From the NCBI GenBank assembly GCA_002077045.2, contig KZ111155.1:1-64000 (forward strand): a stretch of DNA of 64,000 nt, given 5' to 3'. Positions 21,080-31,584 of the stretch are shown here, in pieces. The stretch is from Rachicladosporium sp. CCFEE 5018 (Eukaryota; Ascomycota; Dothideomycetes; Cladosporiales; Cladosporiaceae). How positions within the stretch are numbered: the stretch's first letter is position 1; each line of letters opens with the position of its first letter. The notes beneath the pieces were generated by a model. The model did not search any database, was not told the DNA's origin, and saw only the letters and a program-made list of their open reading frames with translations. The position numbers and the translations under genes are program-made.

Positions 21080-22300
21080 ATGCCTCCCCGGTACTTCAAG
21101 AACGATGCGCCCTTGGCAAGCAGAGGTATGGCCCACCTTCACTCCCCAAGCTCAGCTCAAAGACTAACAGCCTACAGATCCCTTCAAACAACTCCGCGCC
21201 TCCCTTACCCGCCTCGTGACCGAACACCCTCCAGCCTCCGTCCCCCCGGGAGGAGGCCTCTTCAAAGGCCCCATAAGCGTTGCCTTCACCTTCCTGATCC
21301 TGCAACAACTCTACCCGGACCTGGAGATCGAGTCGCAGCTTCTCGGTACCTGGTCGGCAGCCTATCTCAAAACCGCTCAAGATGCCATAGCGACCTACCC
21401 AGGCCCGACGGTCGGGAAGTGCGGTATCGGGGATGATATTTTGGCTTTGCTGGCGATAGGCGCGGCGAGTAGTAAGGACGTGGATATGGTGGGGAATCTT
21501 TGTGATTATTCGGCAGAGGTGCTGGATCCGGAGACGGAGAACGAGTTCCTGTTCGGGAGGGCTGGGTACTTGTACTTGCTTCGGCTTGTGAAGGCGTCTT
21601 TCGTCGACGATCCTGCAACTCTGCAGCTGATCACCGATACACAAGACGATGTTGTAGACGCCATACTTGACTCGCCACGGCCCTGGAAATGGCACGGCAA
21701 GACTTATGTCGGAGCTATACATGGCGCGATGGGCATCATCACGCAGGTCGTACTTACGGATCCGAAGAAATACGCCGCGAAGGTTGCGCCGGATCTGGCT
21801 GTGCTGTTGACGTATCAGTATGAGACTGGCAATTGGCCGAGCAGTATACCGCCGGAGCGAGATCGCTTGGTGCAGGTCTGCCATGGGGCGCCGGGAGTGG
21901 TGATCAGTTTGAACAGCATTAAGCAATACTTTCCGGCGCTGGAGGACAAGATTGGGAAGGCGATTGTGAAGGGGCGAGAATGCGTGAGGGAGAGGGGGCT
22001 GTTGACCAAGGAGCCTTGTATATGTCACGGTAGGCTAGCCCTCTGCTGCCTCACCGCGGGAACGACACTGACGATCATCCAGGCATTACCGGCAACGCAC
22101 TTGCGCTGGAAGATAAGGACTTCGAGCACTTCCTCACTTACACCACCGGCCACGAGATCAAGTCCATGGAGCGGGATGGCATGTTGGAGAAGTCTTCGAT
22201 GTCAGAGAGTCTCTTTGGCGGAGAGGCCGGCCGTGCATGGGCCTGGGCCGTGGCGGATAAGAATCTTGAGAAGCGGATTCTAGGATACAACGACCTGTGA
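21080..22300 (+). CDS. Eukaryotic lanthionine synthetase C-like (LanCL) protein
   Basis: Three exons, 21080-21125, 21178-22029 and 22083-22300, give 371 residues. Introns are 52 and 53 nt; the first has a perfect GACTAAC branch site. The protein has the alpha/alpha-barrel motifs of LanC-like proteins: GKCGIGDDI, FLFGRAGYLYLL, WHGKTYVGAIHGAMGI, VCHGAPGVV and CICHGITGNA. The two Cys residues and the His in VCHG and CICHG are the expected zinc ligands. No LanA precursor or LanB/LanM dehydratase is nearby, so this is the eukaryotic LANCL type, thought to add glutathione to dehydroamino acids in damaged proteins, and not a lantibiotic cluster. Confidence 0.9.
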
Positions 22301-22469
22301 TGAAGACTCGGGCTGTTATGACTTGATGAGACGAGTGCATGATTAGCATGAGATACCCTAAGTCTCGGGCATGATGCCCTGAACATGCGATTGCATAGCG
22401 GCCGAGCGAGATCGAGGTTACTTGATCAGAAATTGTAGCCTGTGGGCATTGACTCGAATGAACGACAGC

Positions 22470-23795
22470 CTACTTCAGGCCCTGCTCCAGCTTTTCCATA
22501 TTATCTCGCACACTCCCGATAGCTTCCAGCCTCTCGTCCGCGAGCATCACCGCAGCATGCCCAGCCTGCAGCCGGCCTTCCACGAACGTCTTTGTTCCCT
22601 TTCCTGCGTCTGCACCTGCGAGTGCCCAGTCCTTGCCCCTTGACGCTCCTGGGTGGACGAGATGACTTTCATCCGCATGGCGTCGAAGCAGCCTATCAGT
22701 CGCAGCTGTGGCGGTGGTGAGCTCCTTGCGCAGGAAAGCTTGTTGCTGCGAGAGAGCTACCTCGCTGCTCTTCATCTCGAGCAGTGGTGTGACGTAGGGA
22801 AGCAGTATCTCGGCGGGCGTCACAGCGACCTCTGCATTACTTTCGCGAGGGAATGTGTGGTTCGAACCGTCGCCGTGGTCAAAAACCCGTGGCTTCGATT
22901 GCAACGTCTGCAACAGACTGGTCCGGGCTTCGAGATAGCCTTCATAAAGATCCTCGATCTCCTCAATCGACACAGCAACTTCTCCGTCATTGCCATTAGT
23001 ACTGCTAGGCGTCGCGGGCACCTTCTCACTCTCAGCCTGCCCCTCACCAATAAGAGCCAGCTGTCGCTCGATCCACCCAATGAGCTCATTCCTTGTCTGC
23101 TGGAGAGCATACGGCTCCTCACCACTCGCACTCTCAGTACCTCTGCCCAACTCGCTCCGTTGACACCTCTCAACCGCCCCCTTCGCGCTCAGCACAGCTC
23201 TCTGCAGCTCCCCCAGCCTCTGCCGCGCGTCCACGCCGCCGTGACCGTTGGCAGCATCATGCTGCGACTTCGACGGCGGTATAGGTACTTCGCCGGCCCG
23301 TTTGCGGACTACGTCGTCTATGGCCACGCTCCCGAGTGCAGAGCCGGCGTCTTCGATGCCATCCAAGGCATGGGAGAGTACGAGCAGTCTACGGCGTTTC
23401 TCACGAGCGCGAAGCAGTGAGAGGACATCTGTAGAGTCGCTACCAGATTGAGGGGCGATATGGCCGGCATTACCAGGGGATAGACTCTGTAGCTCCGATT
23501 TCAAGCCATCATATCGCTTCTGTGCGGCCTGATGCGCGACCAGGGCGCGATGGTATGCTTTTCGGACGCCTGTGAGTGAAGTCGGTGGTTCTCCGAGTGG
23601 CCTTGATAGTGGTGGGTCGGATACATTGGCACAGCACAGTGGTGTGGCGTTTTCGAGATGGAGGTGCGACTCAAGATGACTGTGGAGGTTTTGGCGGATT
23701 GAGAAGACTTCCGAACGGGACTTGATGTAAGGCTCGAGGCCTTTGGAGACAGCTGGGATGGGACAGGGATCCATTGGAATGGTCTTGGTACACAT
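22470..23795 (-). CDS. Conserved hypothetical coiled-coil protein
   Basis: A single exon of 441 residues from ATG 23795 (MCTKTIPMDP). It is largely helical, with heptad-like stretches (AYHRALVAHQAAQKRYDGLKSELQ; EEIEDLYEGYLEARTSLLQTL; a C-terminal ERLEAIGSVRDNMEKLEQGL) separated by polar linkers. No enzyme motif or membrane segment is seen. The pattern suggests a structural subunit of a complex, perhaps cytoskeletal, but I cannot name the family. It lies tail-to-tail with the LanC-like gene (169 bp apart) and 145 bp downstream of the dynamitin gene on the same strand. Confidence 0.75.
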   Translation of the reverse strand: MCTKTIPMDPCPIPAVSKGLEPYIKSRSEVFSIRQNLHSHLESHLHLENATPLCCANVSDPPLSRPLGEPPTSLTGVRKAYHRALVAHQAAQKRYDGLKSELQSLSPGNAGHIAPQSGSDSTDVLSLLRAREKRRRLLVLSHALDGIEDAGSALGSVAIDDVVRKRAGEVPIPPSKSQHDAANGHGGVDARQRLGELQRAVLSAKGAVERCQRSELGRGTESASGEEPYALQQTRNELIGWIERQLALIGEGQAESEKVPATPSSTNGNDGEVAVSIEEIEDLYEGYLEARTSLLQTLQSKPRVFDHGDGSNHTFPRESNAEVAVTPAEILLPYVTPLLEMKSSEVALSQQQAFLRKELTTATAATDRLLRRHADESHLVHPGASRGKDWALAGADAGKGTKTFVEGRLQAGHAAVMLADERLEAIGSVRDNMEKLEQGLK

Positions 23796-23940
23796 TCAGT
23801 AGGGAGGGGACGTGAAGTTAAGCTGGAGGTTGACGACGCGACTTCGTCACGAAATCACGGGACGTTCAAGATTTCGACATCACTTTGTCCATATACACGG
23901 ATAAGATTGGCTTGCACTCGATACCAGTGCCATGGTCCTG

Positions 23941-25116
23941 CTATGCTACTTTCTCCAGCCTCCCCTCCAGATCTTTGACCCAGCCCTGCACAACCTTACC
24001 ATTCCGCCCATTCGCCTCGTCGGCTTCTCTCACAGCTTCCTCCACCCGCTCCAGTCCCTCTCTCCAAGCCTTGAGCTCGGTGTCGAATTCGTCTTGCTGT
24101 CGTTCCAGGGCTTCCAGCTCTGCAGCCGCGTTCGCTGCACCGCCATGTAACGTTCGTAGACTTCGTAAGCGCTCTACCACAGCGGGCACCGTGGGCGAGA
24201 GTGACTGGAGTGTCGGTAGGAGACCATACAGGGCGTTTAGCTTCGCTAGGTCCGGCGAGGTGTTCGAGGCGGATGAAGGTGTCTTGGACATTCCGTTCGT
24301 CGTAGCGCTGGAGTCTGTTGTATATTGTGAGGCTGTGAAGGCTTCTGCTTCCTCGCGAAGCTTGCGTATACGTGTACTTGACGCTTCCAGGCTTTCAAGT
24401 GATGTCGCTGTCATGAGTGCTGAGAGCTGCTGGTCCAACATCTGCACAGATGGTAGTAAGGGTGCTGTTGCTGAAGAATCTCCACTCGGGAGGCCACCCT
24501 CAACGCCGAGCGGGCCCAGCGACCGTTCCAGAGCTGACAAACGTGCATCGAAGCCTGCAATGCCAGTCGGCTCAGTCTGCTCATTCTCTGGCTCCCCGTC
24601 CTCATCGCCGTTCGTGCTAGCTCGCACGACAGATTTCCTCGCATCCCTTCCATTCGCATTGGTGCCTCGTACATCAAGACCCTCAAGCACCTCCCTCAAT
24701 GCCTCCATCTCCTCGTCAATGCCTTCGTTTTGGTCCCCACTTGTCTTCTCTCGCTCAGCCAGCATTCTACACTCCTCAACCTCCCTTCTTAACCTCGCAA
24801 CCCGTTCCTCCAACCCTTCGTCCTCCGCTCTCCGCCTCCCAAACTTCCACCCCTTCTTGCCTCCACCCACGCCGTCTCCGAATTCCCCTCCCCGCACATC
24901 TCGTCCCCGACCTTCGCGTGTGAAGCGCTCGCGTGCCGTGCCTGGCAGGATCCGGCGGTGAGAGATGCCGTTGTCGTCTGAGGAGATGCTGGAGGTGGAG
25001 GAGACGCTTAAGGGCCGTGATGGAGGAGAGGTGGTGAGAGAGGGGGCCGTGGTTTCGTAGATGTCGGGTGCGGTGTCGTAGCCGGGGAGGAGAGCAAGGC
25101 GGGAGGAGTGGGCCAT
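23941..25116 (-). CDS. Dynactin subunit 2 (p50 dynamitin)
   Basis: A single exon of 391 residues from ATG 25116. The N-terminus has the signature LLPGYDTAPDIYET of fungal dynamitins, followed by a Ser-rich segment and coiled coils (VARLRREVEECRMLAE; ALREVLEGL). The dynamitin core follows with FDARLSALERSLG, LDQQLSAL, LNALYGLLPTLQSLSPTVPAVVERLRSLRTLH and a C-terminal coiled coil. Dynamitin forms the shoulder of dynactin, the cofactor that links dynein to cargo for nuclear migration and retrograde transport in hyphae. The start lies 252 bp from the divergent LCL3 start. Confidence 0.88.
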   Translation of the reverse strand: MAHSSRLALLPGYDTAPDIYETTAPSLTTSPPSRPLSVSSTSSISSDDNGISHRRILPGTARERFTREGRGRDVRGGEFGDGVGGGKKGWKFGRRRAEDEGLEERVARLRREVEECRMLAEREKTSGDQNEGIDEEMEALREVLEGLDVRGTNANGRDARKSVVRASTNGDEDGEPENEQTEPTGIAGFDARLSALERSLGPLGVEGGLPSGDSSATAPLLPSVQMLDQQLSALMTATSLESLEASSTRIRKLREEAEAFTASQYTTDSSATTNGMSKTPSSASNTSPDLAKLNALYGLLPTLQSLSPTVPAVVERLRSLRTLHGGAANAAAELEALERQQDEFDTELKAWREGLERVEEAVREADEANGRNGKVVQGWVKDLEGRLEKVA

Positions 25117-25368
25117 AGCTGGATGTCGAGGGCTTTCTTCAGCCTAGGAGATTTGTCTTTGCACAAAGGTTTTCGCGACGCGCAGGAGGCAGTCGGAGTG
25201 CTGATTAGAGCAGACAGTGTCTCAATGTAGCATGAAAGCCGCAGTGTTGGTAGTTTACTGGTGGAATATAAAGTAAGAAGCTCGTGCTGGTGACATCAGA
25301 TCGTGAAGCTACCATCTCAAACACACTCCTCCCCCTTACCTTCCCTCTATAGCTACGGCCACTGAGCC

Positions 25369-26403
25369 ATGCCATGGACCGACTACATCCTCTGGCGTCG
25401 CTCCCACCCCTCTGATGATCCCGCCCCGCCCTCAAAGTCTGCAGCCCCTACAAAGTCCAATGGCACCTGGACCTCCCCTCTCAATGCCCGCGACTACACC
25501 CACTACACCAACCCGCAAACCCTCGTCTTCGCCGGCATAACCACAGCCTCTACCCTCGCCCTCATCAAGCTCTATAAGAATCACCTCCGCCGCATTCCCG
25601 GCGCCGAGTATCTCAAACCAGGCTTCTTTCGGAGAAGAAGTCTCTACGGCTATGTCACGAGTGTTGGTGACGCAGATGGCCTACGGCTGTTCCATACGCC
25701 AGGCGGCAGGTTGATGGGCTGGGGATGGTGGAGACAAGTGGGCGTGAAAGCGAAGGGCAAGGGTCGCGGCATCAGAAAGACCGAGGGAACGCTGAGTATC
25801 AGGATCGCGGGTATAGATGCGCCGGAGATGGCGCATTTTGGGAAGGAGGAGCAGGCGTACTCGAAAGAGGCGTTTGAATGGTTGCGAGAGTTCACGGAGC
25901 ACAAGTATGTGCGAGTGTACCCATACCGCAATGATCAGTTTGGTAGGGTTGTGGGAAGTGTATTCCGCAGGCAGTGGGTGGTCTGGAATACGGATGTGGG
26001 ACTGCAGATGCTGAAGAGAGGACTGGCTACTGTGTACGAGGCCAAGAGTGGTGCTGAGTTTGGGGAAAGTGAGGCACTGTATCGCGAGACGGAGGCGCAG
26101 GCAAAATCGAAAGGAGTGGGCATCTGGCGCAATCCGGGGTTCATTGGGAAGCTGCTTGGGCAGGAGAAGGCGGTGGAGAGTCCGAGAGAGTACAAGACGA
26201 GGACTTCGCAGCAAGAGCATGGGAAGAGGGCTTCGCCGAAGCCCGTTGCTAGTTCTGCAACCGCGTCAAAGCCAGAAGTGTCTTCGAGCGGATGGCTGCG
26301 AGGGCTGTTGAGGTCCGACAGCGCATCGCCTACTGCCTCAAGTGATGACGAAACCCCGACACCACAAGGAGGCGCATCACACAAGGTGAGAAAAGGCAAG
26401 TGA
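25369..26403 (+). CDS. LCL3: LCL3-type membrane-anchored staphylococcal nuclease-like endonuclease
   Basis: A single exon of 344 residues from ATG 25369 (MPWTDYILWRRSH). A membrane anchor lies at about residues 51-67 (TLVFAGITTASTLALIKLY). The SNase-like domain follows, with YVTSVGDADGLRLFHTPGGR, LSIRIAGIDAPEMAHFGK, an EHKYVRVYPYRNDQFGRVVGSVF segment, and AEFGESEALYRETEAQAKSKGVGIW. The catalytic Arg, Asp and Glu positions of micrococcal nuclease are conserved (RIAGIDAPE; DQFGR). The C-terminal tail is Ser/Lys-rich. Fungal LCL3 proteins are predicted mitochondrial-membrane nucleases. Confidence 0.92.
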   Translation: MPWTDYILWRRSHPSDDPAPPSKSAAPTKSNGTWTSPLNARDYTHYTNPQTLVFAGITTASTLALIKLYKNHLRRIPGAEYLKPGFFRRRSLYGYVTSVGDADGLRLFHTPGGRLMGWGWWRQVGVKAKGKGRGIRKTEGTLSIRIAGIDAPEMAHFGKEEQAYSKEAFEWLREFTEHKYVRVYPYRNDQFGRVVGSVFRRQWVVWNTDVGLQMLKRGLATVYEAKSGAEFGESEALYRETEAQAKSKGVGIWRNPGFIGKLLGQEKAVESPREYKTRTSQQEHGKRASPKPVASSATASKPEVSSSGWLRGLLRSDSASPTASSDDETPTPQGGASHKVRKGK

Positions 26404-26788
26404 AATACAAGGTGATCACCTTACATTCACAAAAGCGCAATCGCGTAAATACCGAACTCATGTCACAGCCTGACTTAACCTCACGTAAGAGAAGTCACCC
26501 AATATTCTTGAACACGAACGAAACGAATGACAGCGGACCCGGTCAGCTCGGACCATCTCCCCTACCCTACCCAGGGCGAAGCCGGAGATCTCTTGACGTG
26601 AAGTGTACTTAGCGTTACTGCCCGTGAGTCTCAATTATCAAACCCTAATTGCCAGCCACTGACCTGGACCACACTAGTCCGAAGACCATTTAAAGTTATT
26701 GGCCGTCGACCGAGTGAGACTCAAGGGCTGCGTTGATGCCCACTCGACCAAGCAAGACCCACCAGGAGAAGGCGCCAAACTGCAGACA
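26404..26788. other. Intergenic region, left edge of the F-box-like array
   Basis: No coding signal is seen. This interval marks the border between the conserved block (EAF6 to LCL3) and the six-member tandem array. Confidence 0.5.
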
Positions 26789-27418
26789 ATGTCTCACACC
26801 ACGCCTCCCTCCGCCTCCTATAATTCCGCAGCGAAGAAGGTCTCCGCCATCGTCGAACTCCTCGAAATCATCCTGCTCGACGAAGCCATCCCGGACGTCC
26901 AGCTCTACTCATTACAACAAGTGAATCGCGACACCCACTACACGATCCGAGCATGTCCCGCCCTCGTACGGAAGATGTTTCCGAGGTACAAGCTACCATG
27001 GACGCCGAAAGCGCCGGTCTAGTTCAGTCCCATCTTCGCCCCTGATCAGCCATCCCATCCCCATCTCCGGCAAATTTACTGCCGCGAGACGGTCTTCATT
27101 GCCAACCATGCAATCGCGCAGGCTTTCGGTGGCTTCGCGGTTGGTATCAGCTACTTCCCACACCAAGAGGGCGGTATGCTGCACATCGGTGGGAGAAGTA
27201 CGGATGGGAAGCGGAATCATCTCGATTCTTCTACGATCGTGGGATCGTGGGGCGAGATGTCAGTTGCGAGCCGGGCTTTGGTGGTGACAGTGTATGTTCG
27301 TGATGGCGAGGCGGAGGCTGTGGGGCGTACGCGTGGTGTTCGCACTTTGCGCGGTTTGTATGAGGTGCTTGGGGAGGTGGGGGAGGGTTTTGATTGTTTG
27401 GAGCTGTGTGCTGCTTGA
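26789..27418 (+). pseudogene. F-box-like paralogue 1, nonsense mutation
   Basis: The frame starts at ATG 26789 and opens with the family N-terminal motif (KKVSAIVELLEIILLDEAIPDVQLYSLQQVNRDTHYTIR). A TAG at 27020-27022 stops it after 77 residues. The same frame then continues without a break to TGA 27418 and encodes the rest of the domain (FSPIFAPD, IAQAFGGFAVGISYFPHQEGGMLHI, IVGSWGEMSVASRALVV, VRTLRGLYEVLG, DCLELCAA). In paralogue 5 the aligned residue is Gln (APTQYNTIF against APV-stop-FSPIF), so CAG to TAG, a CpA to TpA change, explains the stop. Confidence 0.75.
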
Positions 27419-28359
27419 GTACGGGGATGGAAATTCGACCTAGCATTGGAATGTGAGATTACACGTAGTCGAATCACGACAGCTGATATGCTGCTGCGCT
27501 GGAGGTGAGATGCATTGCTGGAGGTGAGATATGAACGACGTGGACTAGGGAGTGATCCGATCATCGGCGAGGCAGACTGGCCAACTGCAATAGGGTTGCG
27601 GGAGTACTGGGTACTTACGGCATCATGGAATCAGCTTGGCTACATCGATCAGATACGCTAAGAGGGGAGACTGACTCATCTGCCGATGACAGTGTCTGGC
27701 CATTGGACTCCATTGGACGCTTCGCAGCATCTGCCAGCTATGACCAGTGCTACGTACTGGAAGCGACGAATGGTCGCAAAGGAGTAGGTAGGCCATTCAG
27801 CTACTGACATGAGAAAGCATATTACTGGACTTCAAAGAAGTAGTAAGGCGTCGACTCAACGTCACGTGATTTCGCATTTAGGTTCTCGACCAGTCATAGT
27901 GTCCTCGATGTGGGCGAGCAAGACCTCTACAATTTTCCAATCGTTCTGAATTCATTCACTTTCTCCCCAGAGACAAGCACTCAGCTTGCTCACGGGACAG
28001 TCGCAAAGGACATAGCACCGCAAACGACAAAGACGCTCGAGGGGAACTCATCAGCATCTGTTATAGTAAGTCTTCCCAAATACCCTCACTTCTTCACATG
28101 ATCCGCTTGTGCGCCTGCGGTCGTAGCTGCAGAAGCGGAGAATGGCTCCAGGGTCCTGCGGAGAGGTAGAGTGTCCGTTAGTCTAGATCAGCAGCGCACG
28201 AGGCTGTCTCCCTCTGTCACTCTCGTCAGCAGACAGTAACGCTCTTCGTTGTTGCAGCTTGCTTGATAGATGCACAAGGAAGTGCTCAAGCGTACAGAAA
28301 GGCAATGCCTTGTAAAGTGCAGTGCTTATTTACTCTCAGCAACCGCAGCATACTCAGCA
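27419..28359. other. Intergenic region between F-box-like paralogues 1 and 2
   Basis: About 940 bases with no supported gene. Short plus-strand frames at 27625 and 27910 lack the family motifs and show no coding character. Confidence 0.45.
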
Positions 28360-29118
28360 ATGGCAACCGCGCCGCAGACTCCTAGTACTCTGACTGCCAG
28401 CCCCAGGCCCGCCGGATCTGTCCAGGCAGCACAGGAGTTCTTTGACATCGGCGAGCTTGTCGATTGGGTCCTGCTGGATGAAGCCACCGACTCAATGAAG
28501 CTATTCGCACTCCGAATTCTGAATCCCACATTCAATTCCATGACTTCTTACCGAGCTCTGCGTGTTAAGATGTGGCTTGAGCGTCCCACACTATCACTCG
28601 CCACCCCTACAGTGTATAATCCCCTTCTGATCGAGAACTTCCCCAAGCACGTCCTCGTGCACATGGGCGCATGGCGATCCTGGCATTTCCCCAGCTACGA
28701 GCCGACTCGACGCTTCAACAGATTCAAGCTGACGATGTTTTGGAGACCGGAGGGCGATGTTGTTTTGACACGCGGCGAAGAGCCAACGATCAGCGATCTG
28801 CACCAAGGCACGCCTCGAGCTCGGGGATCATGGAGAGACGTCTACATCGCCAATAGACCGGTCCTGGCTTTCCCGCGCTTATTCCTTGGACATCAATTAT
28901 GATAGTCTGATGTGGCGCGCGGGCGCTGTGGCTCCGTGGGAACGTGAGGAGCTATTGACAAGATGGATGATCTCTATGCCGCTTTCGATGCGTTGGATGC
29001 TACGAGGAATTCGATCTTGCTGTATACCACTCGCGATGCTCTTGGACCGCCACCTCCGAAAAGGATGGCCGGGAACGATGGTAGTGGCACGAGGGACAGT
29101 GGCGCTGGATGGATGTAA
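28360..29118 (+). pseudogene. F-box-like paralogue 2, degenerate C-terminal part
   Basis: The frame starts at ATG 28360, with the family motif AQEFFDIGELVDWVLLDEATDSMKLFALRILNPTFNSM and later ARGSWRDVYIANRPVL. It ends at TGA 28900-28902, immediately followed by TAG and a further in-frame TGA near 28945. The same frame then resumes with the shared C-terminal block (KMDDLYAAFDALDATRNSILLYTTRDAL) and ends at TAA 29118. Stops lie exactly where the other paralogues have the variable loop before TLGDLH. This is either an eroded gene or one with an unrecognised intron in that loop. The N-terminal 180 residues could still be expressed. Confidence 0.6.
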
Positions 29119-29261
29119 ATTTCTTCCTTCACATGCTCACAATTCTGTCCGAACTCGAGACTCAAAACAGCCCTCAATATAAGCGACGCCATAGCCATGT
29201 ACAACCCAGACATCGGGCTAGGAGACACGCGCATCTAGTGTCATCCGACGAGGACATCTTT

Positions 29262-29977
29262 ATGCTCAATACGCCAGCGATTGCTGCTCCGCCTGCTGAT
29301 CCGAGCATTGCCACCTCCGGACTTGGGTCGCGGAAGCTTTTTGCTGTCATCGAGCTTACCGAGCTTGTTCTGCTGGACGAGGCGACACTTCGGAGCAAAT
29401 GTTCGTCATGCAAAGGATCAGCCAGGGGATCCGACGTCTCATCCAGCATTCACAACCGGTGCGCAGGAAGATGTGCTTGGCGCACGCATTCAGCTCATCG
29501 CAGAATAGGCCGGTCGTTTTCAGCCATGGTTTCTCCGGTCAGAAGGACATCATGCAATCCCCTCGAGAGCACTTCCGTATCGCGCACCCCAACATCAGGA
29601 AATTGTTCGGTACATTCGCCATCGAACACTGCCCTTGCAGCCACGGCGGTCTCATCCAGATACGAGGTCGTCAATTAGCGGGCGGAGAGCTCTGTGCACT
29701 TCATCCTTGGATTGGGCCTGCGACGGGATCTTGGAAAGACATCCTGATTGCTAATCGCCCTCTCGATGCTGTGCATCACCGATATCGCAGCGTGTACGGG
29801 ACAGGCTACTGCGACGAGCGCTTGTACAGTGTACAGACGCTTGGTCATGTGCATCGAGTGCTTGGGACATTCGGACATGAAATTGATTGTCTCGAGCTGT
29901 ACGCTGCTGATAGCACTGATGTGGAGCATGAGCTGTGCGGAAGGTGTAGGGACGTGCGAGGTGGGAGGCGTCGATGA
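29262..29977 (+). pseudogene. F-box-like paralogue 3, 1-nt frameshift
   Basis: The frame starts at ATG 29262 and gives SRKLFAVIELTELVLLDEATLR; it is then lost near 29392. Supplying one base before GAGCAAATG restores EQMFVMQRISQGIRRLI, which aligns without gaps to TEQLFVLQRVNGEFQAII of paralogue 4. The second frame is then open to 29977 and holds all later blocks: RKLFGTFAIEHCPCSHGGLIQI, GSWKDILIANRPLDAVHH, VQTLGHVHRVLGTFGHEIDCLELYAAD. A single-base deletion is therefore the only visible lesion. Confidence 0.75.
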
Positions 29978-30310
29978 GCACTTGTATTTGCGATTGGGGA
30001 TGGGTGGTCTCTTGTGCCTTGTGCCGAGCTCCGTGCAATTGAGCAAGGAAAATCAGATGCAGGGCTAGTCATCTTGTCATTTGAGGTACCAATCATCACT
30101 AGCGTACTTTCCTTACCTTCCGGTCCTCAACTCGAGCTGCGACCGCACCTGCCGCAGCGATTCTCCAGGAAGGCACAGCACCACTCAACAACAACGACGA
30201 ATCAAGAAAGCCTCCAAGAGAGACGTATTACGTTTTGCAGTACGAGTGACCATCTAAAGAGCTTCATCCTGACACTGACGTCCGCCCAAGCTCTCGCCAT
30301 CTATATCAGC
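29978..30310. other. Intergenic region between paralogues 3 and 4
   Basis: About 330 bases, no gene seen. It must hold the promoter of paralogue 4. Confidence 0.45.
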
Positions 30311-31032
30311 ATGGCCGACACAGCCGATGCAGCTCCAGTTGGCGTTCCAGGTTCGCCAGGACCGACCACCGCAACGCACAACTTCTTCGGGATAATCGAG
30401 CTTTTCGAAATTGTCCTCCTCGACGATTCAATCACCACGGAGCAACTCTTTGTGCTCCAGAGAGTGAACGGCGAATTCCAGGCAATCATACGGGGATCGC
30501 TGCGATTGAAGAGAAAGATGGGCCTGGAGTACGCAGCGGGAGCGATGAAGAGCGAGGATGTGGAGATCACTCGCCTTTTCCAGCCAGGATTGCCATTGTA
30601 CTCTCCTGAACACCATTCAATGGATATCGCCAATCGCGACACAAGAAAGCTTTTGATCGATGCAGCTTCGATCGCCGGCAGTATGATGGTACTGTCAAAT
30701 TACATGTCTTCTGCGGGATCAGGAACCGCGCTAATCCGCCAAAACCCGCGTTCGCTCCTGCGTCTTGGATGCACATCAAAATTGCCAACGTGTCCTTGTT
30801 TGGGACGCTTTATTGCTACTCTACAAGAGTAGGGAAAGCGACTTTAGACGCGGCCGTCACTGACTATCATGATCTGCAAACACTCGGCGACGTCCACCGA
30901 ATTATCGAACTTCTCGAGCACAGATTCGATCATCTTGACCTGGAGCCTGCAGCAGTATGCCGAGCCATGGTGGATGATTCCAGGACTGTCACCGTGGTCA
31001 ACGTGGATGTTAGCGTGGATGACGAGGAGTGA
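30311..31032 (+). pseudogene. F-box-like paralogue 4, 1-nt frameshift
   Basis: The frame starts at ATG 30311 and shows a well-preserved motif block (THNFFGIIELFEIVLLDD, TTEQLFVLQRVNGEFQAIIRGS, LRLKRKMGLEY). Near 30649 (acaagaaagctttt) it leaves the family sequence; moving by one base gives AFDRCSFDRRQYDGTVKLHVFCG, then ASWMHIKIANVSL and LQTLGDVHRIIELLEHRFDHLDLE to the stop at 31032. The uncorrected frame would instead end at 30832 with unrelated sequence. One missing base is the simplest explanation. Confidence 0.72.
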
Positions 31033-31584
31033 GAAGGAAGATCTGAGAACTCCAGCGACGCCGCCTGTTGAGAATGGAGTGGCTCAATCACAGCGGCGCC
31101 GTCGCACACGGACCACTCTTCATCAGCACACAAGGATATACGAACCCCAGTGAGGTGGACAGCGTTTCAAAGCAAGCCTGGGCTGGTACGTGCCTGATAT
31201 TGACCCCTTGTCTGGCTGAATCGCTCACTCGTGCAGAGACGGCGCTTAGGCAGCATCGCACAACTCGAAGCAAGGAGAGTATCCTCGTGGTAGGTAGCCG
31301 CCTGCAAATCACTCCGAAGTCAAGTGAAGCAAGACCGCCTCGCTCTTACCTCGTACACTCGCTCCCAATGTACCTTCCTTGCGCATGTTCGTGCAAATTG
31401 TGCCGAGTGTCACCTTCAAATCCTCACTTGCGTTCCAAACCAAAACTCGCACAATCATGTGAGAAATTGGAGTGATCTGACATAAGGACGTGTGTGCGAC
31501 GGTGAGTGTGACACGACGAGCTGAGTAGATACGCTTACTGACATCGCATCAGACAGCTTCGTTGCCACCACTCGCTCCCCAGGG
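31033..31584. other. Intergenic region between paralogues 4 and 5
   Basis: About 550 bases. A plus-strand frame at 31068-31475 has no family motif and is not called. Confidence 0.45.

Noticed and set aside
21080..22300. Lantibiotic biosynthesis cluster around the LanC-like gene
   Set aside because: No dehydratase, precursor peptide, protease or transporter gene is adjacent; neighbours are housekeeping genes.
23885..24961. 358-residue plus-strand frame opposite the dynamitin gene
   Set aside because: Ser/Pro/Arg-rich shadow of a real gene on the other strand; no domain.
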